64,000 nucleotides of DNA from Colwellia polaris. Lineage in GTDB: Bacteria; Pseudomonadota; Gammaproteobacteria; Enterobacterales; Alteromonadaceae. Under the pieces are notes generated by a model. The model searched no databases. It was not told the DNA's origin and saw only the letters and a list, made by a program, of their open reading frames with translations. Numbering within the stretch: position 1 is the first letter of the stretch; each line of letters starts with the position of its first letter. Both the position numbers and the translations under genes were made by a program. Positions 8,513 to 17,971 of the stretch are shown here, in pieces. The stretch spans positions 1 through 64,000 of the forward strand of contig NZ_NBOE01000010.1 in NCBI RefSeq assembly GCF_002104515.1. The letters are read 5' to 3'.

Positions 8513-10039
8513 ATGGCTATTATTAAACAACAAGATTTAATCGAAAGCGTTGCAGATGCATTGCAATATATTTCTTACTACCACCCGCTAGATTTTATTC
8601 AAGCGCTAGAAAAGGCGTATCATAAAGAAGAAAGTCAGGCAGCTAAAGATGCTATTGCGCAAATACTGATAAATTCGCGTATGTCAGCTCATGGTAAACG
8701 ACCTATCTGTCAAGATACTGGCATTGTAACTTGCTTTGTAAAAGTCGGTATGGCTGTACAGTGGGACAATACTGATTTAACAGTACAACAAATGGTAGAT
8801 GAAGGAACGCGTCGTGCATATTTAAATCCTGATAATCCATTACGTGCTTCAATTGTTGCAGACCCTGCCGGTAAACGTATTAACACAAAAGATAACACGC
8901 CAACTGTAGTGCATATTGAGATGGTGCCAGGTGATCACATTGAAGTGATGATCGCAGCAAAAGGCGGCGGTAGTGAAAATAAATCGAAAATGGCGATGCT
9001 AAACCCAAGTGACTCTATTGCTGATTGGGTTGTTAAAACGCTACCAACAATGGGGGCAGGTTGGTGTCCACCAGGCATGTTAGGTATAGGCATTGGTGGT
9101 ACGGCTGAAAAAGCCGGTGTTTTAGCCAAAGAAAGTTTGATGGAGCCGGTAAATATTCAAGAGCTTATTGATCGTGGTCCAGAGAATGCTGAAGAAGAAT
9201 TACGTTTAGAAATTTACGATCGTGTAAACAAATTAGGTATTGGTGCTCAGGGACTAGGTGGCTTAACAACGGTTGTTGATATTAAAATTATGTCGGTACC
9301 AACACATGCTGCCTCTAAACCGGTTGTAATGATCCCTAACTGTGCTGCAACGCGCCATGTACACTTTCACCTCGACGGCTCAGGCCCAGCAGATTTAACA
9401 CCGCCTAAACTAGAAGATTGGCCTGAAATTACTTGGGAAGTTGGCGAAAATGTTCGCCGAGTTAATGTCGATGAGCTTTCAAAAGCAGATATTAGCGACT
9501 GGAAAACAGGTGAAACCGTGCTACTTAGCGGTACTATTTTAACGGGTCGCGACGCTGCGCATAAACGAATTCAAGAAATGTTAGCTGCGGGCGAAAAACT
9601 GCCGGTTGATTTCACCGACAAGTTCATTTATTACGTTGGCCCGGTTGACGCTATTGGAACAGAAGCAGTAGGTCCTGCAGGCCCAACAACAGCAACTCGT
9701 ATGGATAAGTTCACTGAAATGATGCTTTCTCAAACGGGCTTGTTAGGTACTATTGGTAAAGCAGAGCGTGGTCCTGAAACTGTTGAATCTATTAAAAATC
9801 ACAAATCGGTCTATCTTATGGCCGTTGGTGGCGCAGCATATCTAGTATCTAAAGCAATTAAGAAAGCGAAAGTTGTTGCTTTTGAAGATATGGGGATGGA
9901 AGCCATTTATGAATTTGTAGTTGAAGATATGCCTGTAACAGTTGCTGTTGATAGCCAAGGTGAGTCAGCGCATGTAACTGGCCCTGCTATTTGGCAAGCA
10001 AAAATTGAAGATCTTGACAGTAAATTAAAAGGTAAATAA
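8513..10039 (+). CDS. Fumarate hydratase, class I (iron-sulfur)
   Basis: Interconverts fumarate and malate in the citric acid cycle using a 4Fe-4S cluster. At 508 residues it is the single-chain class I form. The N-terminal alpha domain carries HGKRPICQDTGI (about 60-71) and the cluster-linked cysteines in GAGWCPPGMLGIGIGG and IPNCAATRH. The beta domain starts near residue 320 with LLSGTILTGRDAAHKR and includes YYVGPVD and GPTTATRMD. It is a single gene, starting at an ATG 176 bases from the divergent pabB and followed by a terminator. Gene names fumA/fumB differ between genera, so none is assigned. Confidence 0.95.
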   Translation: MAIIKQQDLIESVADALQYISYYHPLDFIQALEKAYHKEESQAAKDAIAQILINSRMSAHGKRPICQDTGIVTCFVKVGMAVQWDNTDLTVQQMVDEGTRRAYLNPDNPLRASIVADPAGKRINTKDNTPTVVHIEMVPGDHIEVMIAAKGGGSENKSKMAMLNPSDSIADWVVKTLPTMGAGWCPPGMLGIGIGGTAEKAGVLAKESLMEPVNIQELIDRGPENAEEELRLEIYDRVNKLGIGAQGLGGLTTVVDIKIMSVPTHAASKPVVMIPNCAATRHVHFHLDGSGPADLTPPKLEDWPEITWEVGENVRRVNVDELSKADISDWKTGETVLLSGTILTGRDAAHKRIQEMLAAGEKLPVDFTDKFIYYVGPVDAIGTEAVGPAGPTTATRMDKFTEMMLSQTGLLGTIGKAERGPETVESIKNHKSVYLMAVGGAAYLVSKAIKKAKVVAFEDMGMEAIYEFVVEDMPVTVAVDSQGESAHVTGPAIWQAKIEDLDSKLKGK

Positions 10040-10066
10040 ATGCTAATTTAGTGATTTACTAGCAAT

Positions 10067-10094
10067 AAAAACGCTCATTATGGGCGTTTTTTTA
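10067..10094 (+). terminator. Intrinsic terminator after fumarase
   Basis: AAAAACGCTC, a short loop, GGGCGTTTTTTT. The short stem includes a G-T pair and ends in seven T residues. Confidence 0.8.
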
Positions 10095-10234
10095 TGTCAT
10101 TAATTTATCAAAGTAGTAAAGACTATTATGCAAGATATTATTTCATTACCCACCTATACAAAGTAAATAACTATTAACCTTATCAATAAAGTATGCTTTA
10201 ATAACTGTTCATATTTACAGTGTTTGGCTGCGTA

Positions 10235-11683
10235 ATGACTTCTTTATTAAATTCTCCATGGTTAGCATTAGAAAACTTCCCTATTTTAATCTTTACTGCG
10301 TTAATGTTATTGGTGAGCGTTGTTATCACCATATTACTACTGCTTAGACAGATTAAAACTCAGCAAAACTCATTTAATGCACAGCAACAACTTTTGCAGC
10401 AGTTAACTGATAAAGTAAACCTGAGCTATGAAGTAAATACCAGTCACCAACAACAATTACAGCAACAATTAAACTTTAATCATCAACAGTTAGCTACTCA
10501 ACAAAGCGAGCTAAAAACTTACTTTGAACAGCAAATTTCAGATTTTAAATTAAAATTATTACGCCAACATGGTGAGCAAGGTGAAAAACAAGTACAACAA
10601 TTGTTTAGCCACAATGAAGCGTTGAAAAAAACCTTATACGAGCACCATATTGCTTTTAGCGATAATCAGCGTAAAGCTACCGAGCAACTTATCACCCAAC
10701 TCACTGAAACGGCCAAACTTGGGCGTGAAGAAATGGCTAAGTCTTTGCATTTATCCAGTGAGCAAATGGCGAAAAGAATTGATGAACTTACCGTTTCAAC
10801 AGATAATCGTCTGAAAGATATTAGTGGCCAAGTTGAAAAACGATTAGCTGATGGCTTTGAAAAAACCACTAAAACCTTTAATGATATTCTCCAGCGTTTA
10901 GCGTTAATTGATGACGCGCAGAAAAAAATTACTGAACTCTCTACTAATGTGGTTAGCTTACAAGAAGTATTGTCAGACAAACGTTCGCGTGGAGCGTTTG
11001 GTGAGGTACAACTTAATGCCTTAATTCGCAATGTTTTACCAGAGCAACACTTCGCGCTGCAGCACACCTTGTCAAACGGTAAAATAGCCGACTGTATTTT
11101 ATTTTTACCTGCGCCAACAGGGAATGTGGTGGTTGACTCTAAATTCCCTCTCGAAAGTTACAAAAAAATGGCTGATAACACGCTAGGTGAATTTGAACGA
11201 AAAGCGGCTGAACGCCAATTTAAGCTAGACATTAAAAAGCATATTAATGATATTAGTGCTAAATATTTAATTGAAAAGGAAACGGCTGATGGCGCGGTAA
11301 TGTTCATTCCGGCTGAAGCTATTTTTGCCGAAATTCATGCGCATCATAGTGATTTGGTTGATTATGCTAATAAAAAGCGTGTTTGGTTAGCTTCGCCAAC
11401 AACCTTAATGGCGATTTTAACAACGGCGCGTTCAGTGCTAAAAGATGAAGCAACCCGGAAACAAATTCATGTTATTCAAGCGCATTTATCACATCTTTCT
11501 GCAGATTTCGCTCGTTTTAAAGGCCGTTTCGCAAATTTAGCAAAACATATAGATCAAGCCGCCAGTGACGTGAAGCAAATTCATACCTCGGCCGATAAAA
11601 TTAGTAGTCGTTTTGAGAAAATAGAGCAGGTAGAATTGAAACAAGAAAAAAAAGAATCAGGTATTGCATTACCTTCAGATTAA
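10235..11683 (+). CDS. rmuC: DNA recombination protein RmuC
   Basis: RmuC-family protein. In E. coli the gene limits recombination at short inverted repeats, and the conserved core is predicted to have a PD-(D/E)XK nuclease fold. There is one N-terminal membrane helix (about 12-34), a long glutamine-rich coiled coil (about 40-250), and then the RmuC core with RSRGAFGEVQL, DSKFPLESYKKM and the following conserved blocks to about residue 440. I prefer the ATG at 10235; a GTG at 10220 is in frame. Neither has a convincing ribosome binding site. The gene stands between fumarase and a membrane cyclase on the same strand. Confidence 0.92.
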   Translation: MTSLLNSPWLALENFPILIFTALMLLVSVVITILLLLRQIKTQQNSFNAQQQLLQQLTDKVNLSYEVNTSHQQQLQQQLNFNHQQLATQQSELKTYFEQQISDFKLKLLRQHGEQGEKQVQQLFSHNEALKKTLYEHHIAFSDNQRKATEQLITQLTETAKLGREEMAKSLHLSSEQMAKRIDELTVSTDNRLKDISGQVEKRLADGFEKTTKTFNDILQRLALIDDAQKKITELSTNVVSLQEVLSDKRSRGAFGEVQLNALIRNVLPEQHFALQHTLSNGKIADCILFLPAPTGNVVVDSKFPLESYKKMADNTLGEFERKAAERQFKLDIKKHINDISAKYLIEKETADGAVMFIPAEAIFAEIHAHHSDLVDYANKKRVWLASPTTLMAILTTARSVLKDEATRKQIHVIQAHLSHLSADFARFKGRFANLAKHIDQAASDVKQIHTSADKISSRFEKIEQVELKQEKKESGIALPSD

Positions 11684-11783
11684 CTGCAAAGCCTTGTTCA
11701 ATAAAATATTGTTATTAACGTTTAGCTGCTGATGTTAGCAGCGTATAGCTCGCACTTTTCGACATTATATCTTGGAGTTACGC

Positions 11784-12974
11784 TTGATTCAGTTTTTCAG
11801 CGGTTTTAGAAATAGCATTGTCAGCTTAATTATTTTTTGTATTGCCTTTATATTTATTAGTGAATTTCAACATTACTGGTTTGCAAAAATTAATCTTATA
11901 GAGCAAGTATTATATGGTTTATTTTGCATTACGATTATACTTGCAAGTTACTTCAATCGCAGTCGTCTCGCTTTAGCTGCTATCACGCTTTTTATTTTTT
12001 ATCTCACTTTGTCGCATGATGTCCCTTGGCAATCTTGGGTTTTCTCTAACGGCCCATGGTTAGTGCTTGTTGGTGCTGCTGTGTTTTCGGTATTAAGTGT
12101 GATTAAAGATCGAGGTTTATTGTCAGTTCATGGCATTTTCCGCTTAATTCTGATCCTAGTTGTTATAGGGGGCTGTTATGTTTGGTCAGATAATGCTGAT
12201 ATCCTTATCCGCGAATTAATTGCGATTAAGTGGCTTGAACCTTGGTTAAAGTACCTAACGTTAGAGCTACCATTAGCATGTTTTTCGCTTTTACTATTTT
12301 GGCGTTTTTTAAGAGAAAAAAGTTTAGTAACGACAGCATTGCTAACAAGTTTTTGTATTTGGCTTGGCCAATACTATCAGTTAGTTACATTACCGTGGAG
12401 CGTGTTATTAACCTTGATGTTAATGCATTATTTATTTGCGGTTGTCGTTGATTCCTATTTTTTAGCATATCGTGATGAATTAACAACCTTGCCTTCGAGA
12501 CGAGCGCTTAATCAATTGTCTTTATCGTTAGGGCGAAAATATACCTTGGCCATGTTAGACATTGATCACTTTAAAAAATTTAACGATACCTATGGTCATG
12601 ATATTGGCGATCAGGTGTTGAAGTTAGTAGCAAGTAAGCTGGCACAAGTTAAAGGCTCAGGCAAAGTATTTCGCTATGGCGGTGAAGAGTTTACGATTGT
12701 ATTTCCAGGTAAAACCATTGAACAATCTCTGCCGGCGTTAGAAGCGGTTAGGCAGGCGGTGCAAGACTATGACATTGTTATTCGTCAAGAGCAGCGTAAA
12801 ACCAAAGAAGCGCGTTCTAAAAAGAAAAATAGCCAAGTTAAAACGGTCAGTGTAACTATTTCTATAGGGCTTGCCGCGAGAAAATCAAAATTAAGTTTTG
12901 ATCAAACGTTAAAGTTAGCTGATCAAGCTCTCTATAGAGCGAAAAAATCTGGCCGTAATAACGTGAGTGAATAA
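11784..12974 (+). CDS. Membrane-bound diguanylate cyclase
   Basis: A c-di-GMP synthase of about 396 residues with a multi-helix N-terminal membrane domain (roughly six or seven hydrophobic segments up to residue 225) and a cytoplasmic GGDEF domain. DELTTLPSRRALNQL opens the domain and GGEEF is at about 299-303. The I-site RxxD is absent: the segment before FRYGGEEF reads KGSGKV. A basic insert (about 335-350, rich in K and R, including RKTKEARSKKKN) interrupts the domain near its C-terminal third. Start choice: TTG at 11784, because GGAG lies six bases upstream. A TTG at 11772 is in frame but has no such site. The membrane domain may sense an unknown signal. Confidence 0.9.
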   Translation: MIQFFSGFRNSIVSLIIFCIAFIFISEFQHYWFAKINLIEQVLYGLFCITIILASYFNRSRLALAAITLFIFYLTLSHDVPWQSWVFSNGPWLVLVGAAVFSVLSVIKDRGLLSVHGIFRLILILVVIGGCYVWSDNADILIRELIAIKWLEPWLKYLTLELPLACFSLLLFWRFLREKSLVTTALLTSFCIWLGQYYQLVTLPWSVLLTLMLMHYLFAVVVDSYFLAYRDELTTLPSRRALNQLSLSLGRKYTLAMLDIDHFKKFNDTYGHDIGDQVLKLVASKLAQVKGSGKVFRYGGEEFTIVFPGKTIEQSLPALEAVRQAVQDYDIVIRQEQRKTKEARSKKKNSQVKTVSVTISIGLAARKSKLSFDQTLKLADQALYRAKKSGRNNVSE

Positions 12975-13093
12975 GTTGAAACATTACCAAGGCAACTAAG
13001 TTATTAAAACTACATTAACAGTATTGCTTATACTTTAAATAGTTGAACCTAAAGAGTGATTTGCAATACGTTTTGATATTAATCAGCAAGTAA

Positions 13094-13400
13094 TACCAAT
13101 TGAAATAAATAATCGAACATTTTAAGGCTGTTTAAATCGTCAATAACTGCGTTGTTTTCAATTCCAATAGCCCGCTATTACTCGACAATATGCTCCTGCA
13201 TTGTGCTAATGACTTACATCCAGTAAGAGTCAATCAAACCCTTGCCTGCAGGGACGCAGGTACTTATGTTTAGTCTGGAACAATAAACATGTGCCTGCAG
13301 GGACGCAGGTACTTATGTTTAGTCTGGAACAATAAAGATGTATTATTGAACAATTTATCCGCGCTTAAAATTGGTCAATAACTTATTACGTTTGGTATAA
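13094..13400. repeat. Dispersed element with ATACCAATTG inverted ends, long copy
   Basis: The left end ATACCAATTGAAATAAATAA and the right end (TTATTACGTTTGGTATAA read inwards) form an imperfect inverted repeat of about 45 bases. The left 55-60 bases recur almost unchanged at 53465, where the two ends are joined directly. There is no coding capacity. A miniature non-autonomous element or REP-like family is the likely explanation. Confidence 0.7.
13243..13336. repeat. Two direct copies of a 49-bp repeat with an internal hairpin
   Basis: Copies start at 13243 and 13292. Each begins TGCCTGCAGGGACGCAGGTA and continues CTTATGTTTAGTCTGGAACA. The hairpin CCTGC/GCAGG with loop AGGGAC is in both. The copies are identical over about 44 bases, so the duplication is recent. 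Confidence 0.9.
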
Positions 13401-13409
13401 ATCTGACAT

Positions 13410-13448
13410 AAAAAAGCCCGAGATAACCTAATTATCTCGGGCTTTTTT
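13410..13448. terminator. Strong bidirectional terminator
   Basis: A perfect 17-bp stem (AAAAAAGCCCGAGATAA and its complement) with loop CCTAA, bounded by A and T runs. It lies between the rightward cyclase gene and the leftward transporter and can serve both. Confidence 0.93.
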
Positions 13449-13556
13449 GTAGTAATTATTTTGGGGTAATTGTTTTAAGGCGATTTAATACCAATTGATA
13501 TAATACTTTTAACTCAATGAAGAAGTTATTAATTTTGCTCTAAAAAAATCCATTTT

Positions 13557-14894
13557 TTAGTTTAAAATTGCGACATTAACAAAAACAATGGTTAACAACA
13601 GCGGACAAACAAAACGTAAATAATTGCCCCAAATTGGTAGCCATTTTCTACCTTCTTGCAAAGACACATCTCGCAATTTATTACCACGTTTCCATAACCA
13701 ACCAACCACTATAAAATAAAAGAGGCAGCTTAACGGTTGTAAAATAGTGGTAAGTAGTCGAATAACCAAGCCAAAAAGGCTATCAAAAAATGCGATTAAG
13801 GTCATACTAGCAACGAGTACAATCGCTGAAACCAACCAAGTTGCTTTAGGGCGAGAAAGTTTTTTTTCTTCAACTAGGTAGGCCACCGGAACTTCGGTTG
13901 AAGAAATTGTCGAAGTTAGTGCGGCAATAGATAATAACGAGAAAAAGCCAATTGCCACCAACATACCAATGCTACCCATAGAGTTAAAAAGCTCTGGTAA
14001 AATGTTGAATATTAACTGACCTTCACCAATTAATTTGTCGCCTTGAAACACTTGTTGCCCAGCCGCTTCTGCTACATATAGTGCGGGGATAATTAATAAA
14101 CCCGCCATAAAAGCGATGAAGGTATCAAGCGCGGTGATCGAAATAGCGAGTTTACCTATATCACGGTCTTTTTTCATATAAGAGCCGTATATCATCATGC
14201 CACCTACACCAATTGACAATGAAAAGAAGGCTTGTCCCATTGCCGATATAATTAACTTTGGATTAGTTACTTGCGTAAAATCTGGAATTAAATAAGTTTT
14301 TAAGCCTTTTTCTGCACCGGGTTGTTGCAGTATATAAATGATCAGTGCTACTAACATGATCAACAAAACAGGCATTAATCGTGATGACCATTTTTCTATT
14401 CCGGCGTTAACCCCTTGATGAATAATAGCCGCCCCCAGTAATATAAATATCGGCGTAAACATTAAGTTTCGTGAGGTGCTTGAAGTGGCAAGCCATTGTG
14501 AGGTTTCATGATAGCCAAGTAATTCAGCTACCGGCGATATAGCATGCGAGAGCATCCAGCCGGCAACTATGGTATAAAAACTCAACATCATAATTGCGCC
14601 ACATAAACCAATTAAACCAGCATATTTACCCAGTTTAGGTGAGGTGTCTCTACAGGCATCTTCTAATGCAGAAACCGGATTTTTTTGGGCTTGGTTACCT
14701 ATATACACTTCTGCATAAAGCGCTGGAAATGCCAATAAAATCGTCACGACAAGGTAAACAAATAAAAATGCACCACCGCCATTGTTTGCAGCTTGAGTAG
14801 GGAAACCCCAAATGTTACCTAGTCCGATTGCTGATCCTGCTGCTGCGAGCACAAAGCCAATGCGCGAATGAAATGAATCTCTAATATTGCTCAT
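13557..14894 (-). CDS. Sodium-dependent transporter, NSS family
   Basis: A 445-residue inner-membrane protein with about eleven hydrophobic segments. It couples sodium entry to uptake of an amino acid or related compound; the substrate cannot be told from sequence. The first helix carries the family signature GSAIGLGNIWGFPTQAANNG (residues 16-35), including the unwound glycine-rich sodium site. Later helices contain GQAFFSLSIGVGGMMIYGSY. Length and topology fit the bacterial 11-helix subgroup (LeuT/MhsT relatives). The gene is monocistronic with a strong terminator behind it. Confidence 0.92.
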   Translation of the reverse strand: MSNIRDSFHSRIGFVLAAAGSAIGLGNIWGFPTQAANNGGGAFLFVYLVVTILLAFPALYAEVYIGNQAQKNPVSALEDACRDTSPKLGKYAGLIGLCGAIMMLSFYTIVAGWMLSHAISPVAELLGYHETSQWLATSSTSRNLMFTPIFILLGAAIIHQGVNAGIEKWSSRLMPVLLIMLVALIIYILQQPGAEKGLKTYLIPDFTQVTNPKLIISAMGQAFFSLSIGVGGMMIYGSYMKKDRDIGKLAISITALDTFIAFMAGLLIIPALYVAEAAGQQVFQGDKLIGEGQLIFNILPELFNSMGSIGMLVAIGFFSLLSIAALTSTISSTEVPVAYLVEEKKLSRPKATWLVSAIVLVASMTLIAFFDSLFGLVIRLLTTILQPLSCLFYFIVVGWLWKRGNKLRDVSLQEGRKWLPIWGNYLRFVCPLLLTIVFVNVAILN

Positions 14895-15311
14895 AAATAA
14901 TAATTATTATTGTGGTTAATTCTTTGGTTTGAGCTTACCTAGTTCAGACTCGTTAGCAAAGCGTTTTTAACGATTAGTTACCTTAGATTTTCCAAATATC
15001 GCAAATAACTCTGAGATATATGCTTTTAGCAGAATAAATTAGACAAAAATGAAATGTATCATGCCCATTCTTAACGCATTTATAAGGAAGTAATACTTCT
15101 TGTGTATTTACTTATTTCGGCTTAATCGTGTCTCTTGGCCGAGCATAGACATTATTTTAGGTAAAAAAAACAGAAAACGTTTATGGTAAACCCATTTTAC
15201 GTTTTCTGTTTATAGTGTTGAGCAAAGCCAATACCCATTTAGTTAATTTATTGTGCTACTTGTATTTTACCTATTAAAGCGAATAGCTAATTAATCAACG
15301 TGATATAAACA
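14895..15311. other. Intergenic region, transporter promoter side to proA 3' end
   Basis: No gene is visible in 417 bases. It holds the presumed promoter of the transporter, including a 16-bp AATAATAATTATTATT palindrome just before its start, and the proA terminator at 15168-15211. Confidence 0.7.
15168..15211. terminator. Hairpin terminator downstream of proA
   Basis: AAACAGAAAACGT and its exact complement ACGTTTTCTGTTT flank an 18-base loop that can pair further inside. It lies 100 bases beyond the proA stop codon. Confidence 0.75.
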
Positions 15312-16580
15312 TTAAGGACGAATTTGTCCTTGACCAGCTACGCGATATTTAAAAATTGTTAATTGTTCTAAACCAACAGGTCCACGGGCATGTATTTTTC
15401 CTGTAGCAATACCTATTTCGGCGCCCATGCCAAACTCACCGCCATCAGCGAACTGGGTTGATGCATTATGCATAACAATAGCTGAATCAACGGCGCGCAT
15501 AAATACTTCTGCGACGTCTTGGTTTTCTGTGATGATGGCATCAGTATGTTTTGATGAATGTTCATCAATAAAGTTTAATGCTTCTTCTAATCCTGAAACA
15601 ACTTTGACAGATATAATGGCATCAAGGTACTCAGTACCCCAATCAGCATCGTTAGCTGCATTTATTCTATTGTCACAAGCTTGTGCTGTTTTATCACCTC
15701 TAATTTCGCAACCTAAGAGAGTGTCAACAAGTTGAGGCAGAAATTCATTTGCTATTGCTTGGTCCACGACAAGGCTTTCAGTTGCCCCACAAACTCCAGT
15801 TCTGCGCAGTTTAGCATTATTAACCACGCTCAAAGCTTTGGTTAAATCAGCATCTTTATCAATGTAAATGTGATTATTACCATCTAAGTGCAGTAATGTT
15901 GGAACTTGGGCTTCATTTCTGACTAACTCAACAAGGCCACGACCACCACGAGGAATCACTAAATCCACATATTTAGCACAACGTAATAAAGCAGCAACGG
16001 CTGAACGGTCATCAGTATCAACAAGTTGTATACATGTTGCAGGCAAATTAGCAGCACGTAGACCTGTAGCCATGCAATCAACAATAATGCGAGTTGAGTT
16101 CAGGCTTTCAGAGCCGCCACGTAAAATAACACTATTGCCAGACTTTAAGCACAAAGCGCCTGCATCGGCACCGACATTTGGACGTGATTCATAGATCATA
16201 CCAATAACACCTATAGGTGTTGATACGCGAGATATTTTAAGTCCGTTTGGACGATCAAATTCAGCTAATGAACGGCCAACAGGATCAGGTAGCTTTGCAA
16301 TATCTTCAAGAGCAACAGCCATAGCTTCAACTCTTTCAGGCGTGAGTTTTAATCGGTCAATAAAAGAGTCTGCTTTTCCCGCTTGCTTAACACTGAGTAC
16401 ATCAAGTGCATTTGCTTCAAGTAAAGCAGGGGTATTTTGGCGCAGGGCATCAGCTGCTACGGTTAATGCTTGATTCTTTTGTTCAGTGCTTGCACTGGCC
16501 AGCGCCTTTGCTGCTGCTTTAGCTTGTTTGCCAAGGGTGTTGATCATAGTTTCAATATCGTTCACTGTACTGTCTGACAT
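15312..16580 (-). CDS. proA: Gamma-glutamyl phosphate reductase
   Basis: NADPH-dependent reduction of gamma-glutamyl phosphate to glutamate 5-semialdehyde, the second step of proline synthesis. The aldehyde-dehydrogenase fold shows [20 protein letters not shown], the NAD(P) region [13 protein letters not shown] and the catalytic cysteine in [13 protein letters not shown]. It is 422 residues from the chosen ATG, close to E. coli ProA (417). I chose 16580 because AGGAAA lies six bases upstream. The frame is open 17 codons further, to an ATG at 16631 without such a site. It lies 241 bases downstream of proC on the same strand. Confidence 0.96.
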   Translation of the reverse strand: MSDSTVNDIETMINTLGKQAKAAAKALASASTEQKNQALTVAADALRQNTPALLEANALDVLSVKQAGKADSFIDRLKLTPERVEAMAVALEDIAKLPDPVGRSLAEFDRPNGLKISRVSTPIGVIGMIYESRPNVGADAGALCLKSGNSVILRGGSESLNSTRIIVDCMATGLRAANLPATCIQLVDTDDRSAVAALLRCAKYVDLVIPRGGRGLVELVRNEAQVPTLLHLDGNNHIYIDKDADLTKALSVVNNAKLRRTGVCGATESLVVDQAIANEFLPQLVDTLLGCEIRGDKTAQACDNRINAANDADWGTEYLDAIISVKVVSGLEEALNFIDEHSSKHTDAIITENQDVAEVFMRAVDSAIVMHNASTQFADGGEFGMGAEIGIATGKIHARGPVGLEQLTIFKYRVAGQGQIRP

Positions 16581-16821
16581 AAAATTTCCTGTTTCTTTTC
16601 GATTACTTGTAAACTGTTTAGTAAAATTCAATGTGTTTGAATTGAGTCAATTTTTGATTGATTATTAATAACATTTATACTTTAAAATTGTTAAAAGCAA
16701 TATTAAAAATTCAGTTTATTTAAAATAACAATATGGCTTTTTAGCATACTGTTGAGAATGTTCTATTAATGGCTGTTGATTAAAAACGTGACTAAAACAA
16801 CGTATAATAACGTGTTAATCA

Positions 16822-17580
16822 TTACCTCAAAGTTATTGCGCGTTCGTAGGCCGACAACACTGTCGAATCAAGTAAGCTTTCTAATGTTGAGCTTTTCATT
16901 AAGGTATCTAGACCTGCTTGAGTAGCGCCATTTTTACTGGTAACTTTACTTTTACTTTCTATGGCTAGCTCAATTGAACCGCCCAGTGTGTTGAGCACCA
17001 AAGCTTTAGCTGCTTTAGGAGAAAAAACCAAGTTAATCGCTGAGTTAATCCAGCAACGGGCAATTTCGAAAGTGTAGCCTGGGCCACTTCTGGCAACGGC
17101 CGTTACTCTATCAAGTTCATCTTCGTTATCAGTAATATGTGTATAACCTACCGCATCTGTTAATTGTTTTGCGATGGTTAACTGAGCATCACTGCAGATT
17201 GCATTAGCGTATATTCCACTAACACCACGGCCAATTTGTGCCGGTAAACTCGGCATTACGCGCACAATAGCACGTTCGCCGATGAGCTTTACTAATGAAG
17301 TAACCGAGTAGCCAGCAGCAATAGAAATTACACAGGCATTACTTTTGAGATAAGCTTGATAAGCAGGTAGTAAGTGCGCTATTAATTGTGGCTTAATGGC
17401 AATAACAACAAAATCGAAACGTTGGCCAGAAAGTTCTTCAAGGGTTTGTGTAACTTTAACACCAGCAGGTGCTTTAACTAATGAAGGATTAATGATGGTG
17501 ATATTTTGATCTGTAGAGGTTGCCCAGCGAGACAGTAAAGCACTGCCCATTTTCCCACAACCAATCATAAGTAAAGACAT
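16822..17580 (-). CDS. proC: Pyrroline-5-carboxylate reductase
   Basis: Last step of proline synthesis: reduces 1-pyrroline-5-carboxylate with NAD(P)H. The 252-residue protein begins with a Rossmann fold (MIGCGKMGSALLSRW, residues 5-19) and carries the family signature near residues 155-170 (TAVARSGPGYTFE) and the helical dimerisation domain (GGSIELA, TLMKSSTLESLLDSTVLSAYERA). It is slightly shorter than E. coli ProC (269). The start has TAGGAGA six bases upstream. It diverges from proB across 391 bases, so all three proline genes lie together. Confidence 0.93.
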   Translation of the reverse strand: MSLLMIGCGKMGSALLSRWATSTDQNITIINPSLVKAPAGVKVTQTLEELSGQRFDFVVIAIKPQLIAHLLPAYQAYLKSNACVISIAAGYSVTSLVKLIGERAIVRVMPSLPAQIGRGVSGIYANAICSDAQLTIAKQLTDAVGYTHITDNEDELDRVTAVARSGPGYTFEIARCWINSAINLVFSPKAAKALVLNTLGGSIELAIESKSKVTSKNGATQAGLDTLMKSSTLESLLDSTVLSAYERAITLR

Positions 17581-17971
17581 AAATCTCCTATTGTTTTAGC
17601 TCACTTTCAAAGTGCTATAAATAGCTTTGAAGCACTGAATGTAAACTTTATTGAAAGCTTAAAGCTCAAATTTTCATGAGACAATTTTAAGTTCAATTGA
17701 AAAAAAAGGGTGATTAGTATATGATCTCCAAACTCATTTGTCGATTGTTGTCAATTAATAACGTTTATTTTCAACATTTTTAGATCTTTTTTTCTTATTT
17801 AACGTGGAAAGTACCAGTAAACTTTTAAAGTGTTAAGAAAATTACTGAGCGATAATCGAGTTAGAGAAAGTTTCCAGAGAATAATTGTAGCTCCTTTAGC
17901 AACAAGCCTTATTAGATGATGTTATTGCCGGTGCAGTTATTTATTTTAATTAATCAAAGTACGGAGTCATT
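17581..17971. other. Divergent control region between proC and proB
   Basis: 391 AT-rich bases with no gene. It must carry promoters for proC (left) and proB (right). I see no clear operator or riboswitch. Confidence 0.6.

Larger units (their letters stand above)
12975..13556. other. Non-coding island of repeats between convergent genes
   Basis: No gene is visible here. The island contains a dispersed element (13094-13400), a direct repeat nested within it (13243-13336), a perfect terminator (13410-13448), and a further fragment TTTAATACCAATTGATATAA at about 13486-13505 that resembles the element end. Confidence 0.8.

Noticed and set aside
14896-14911. The perfect palindrome AATAATAATTATTATT as an operator
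   Set aside because: It is simple AT repeat sequence and such palindromes are expected by chance in this DNA.
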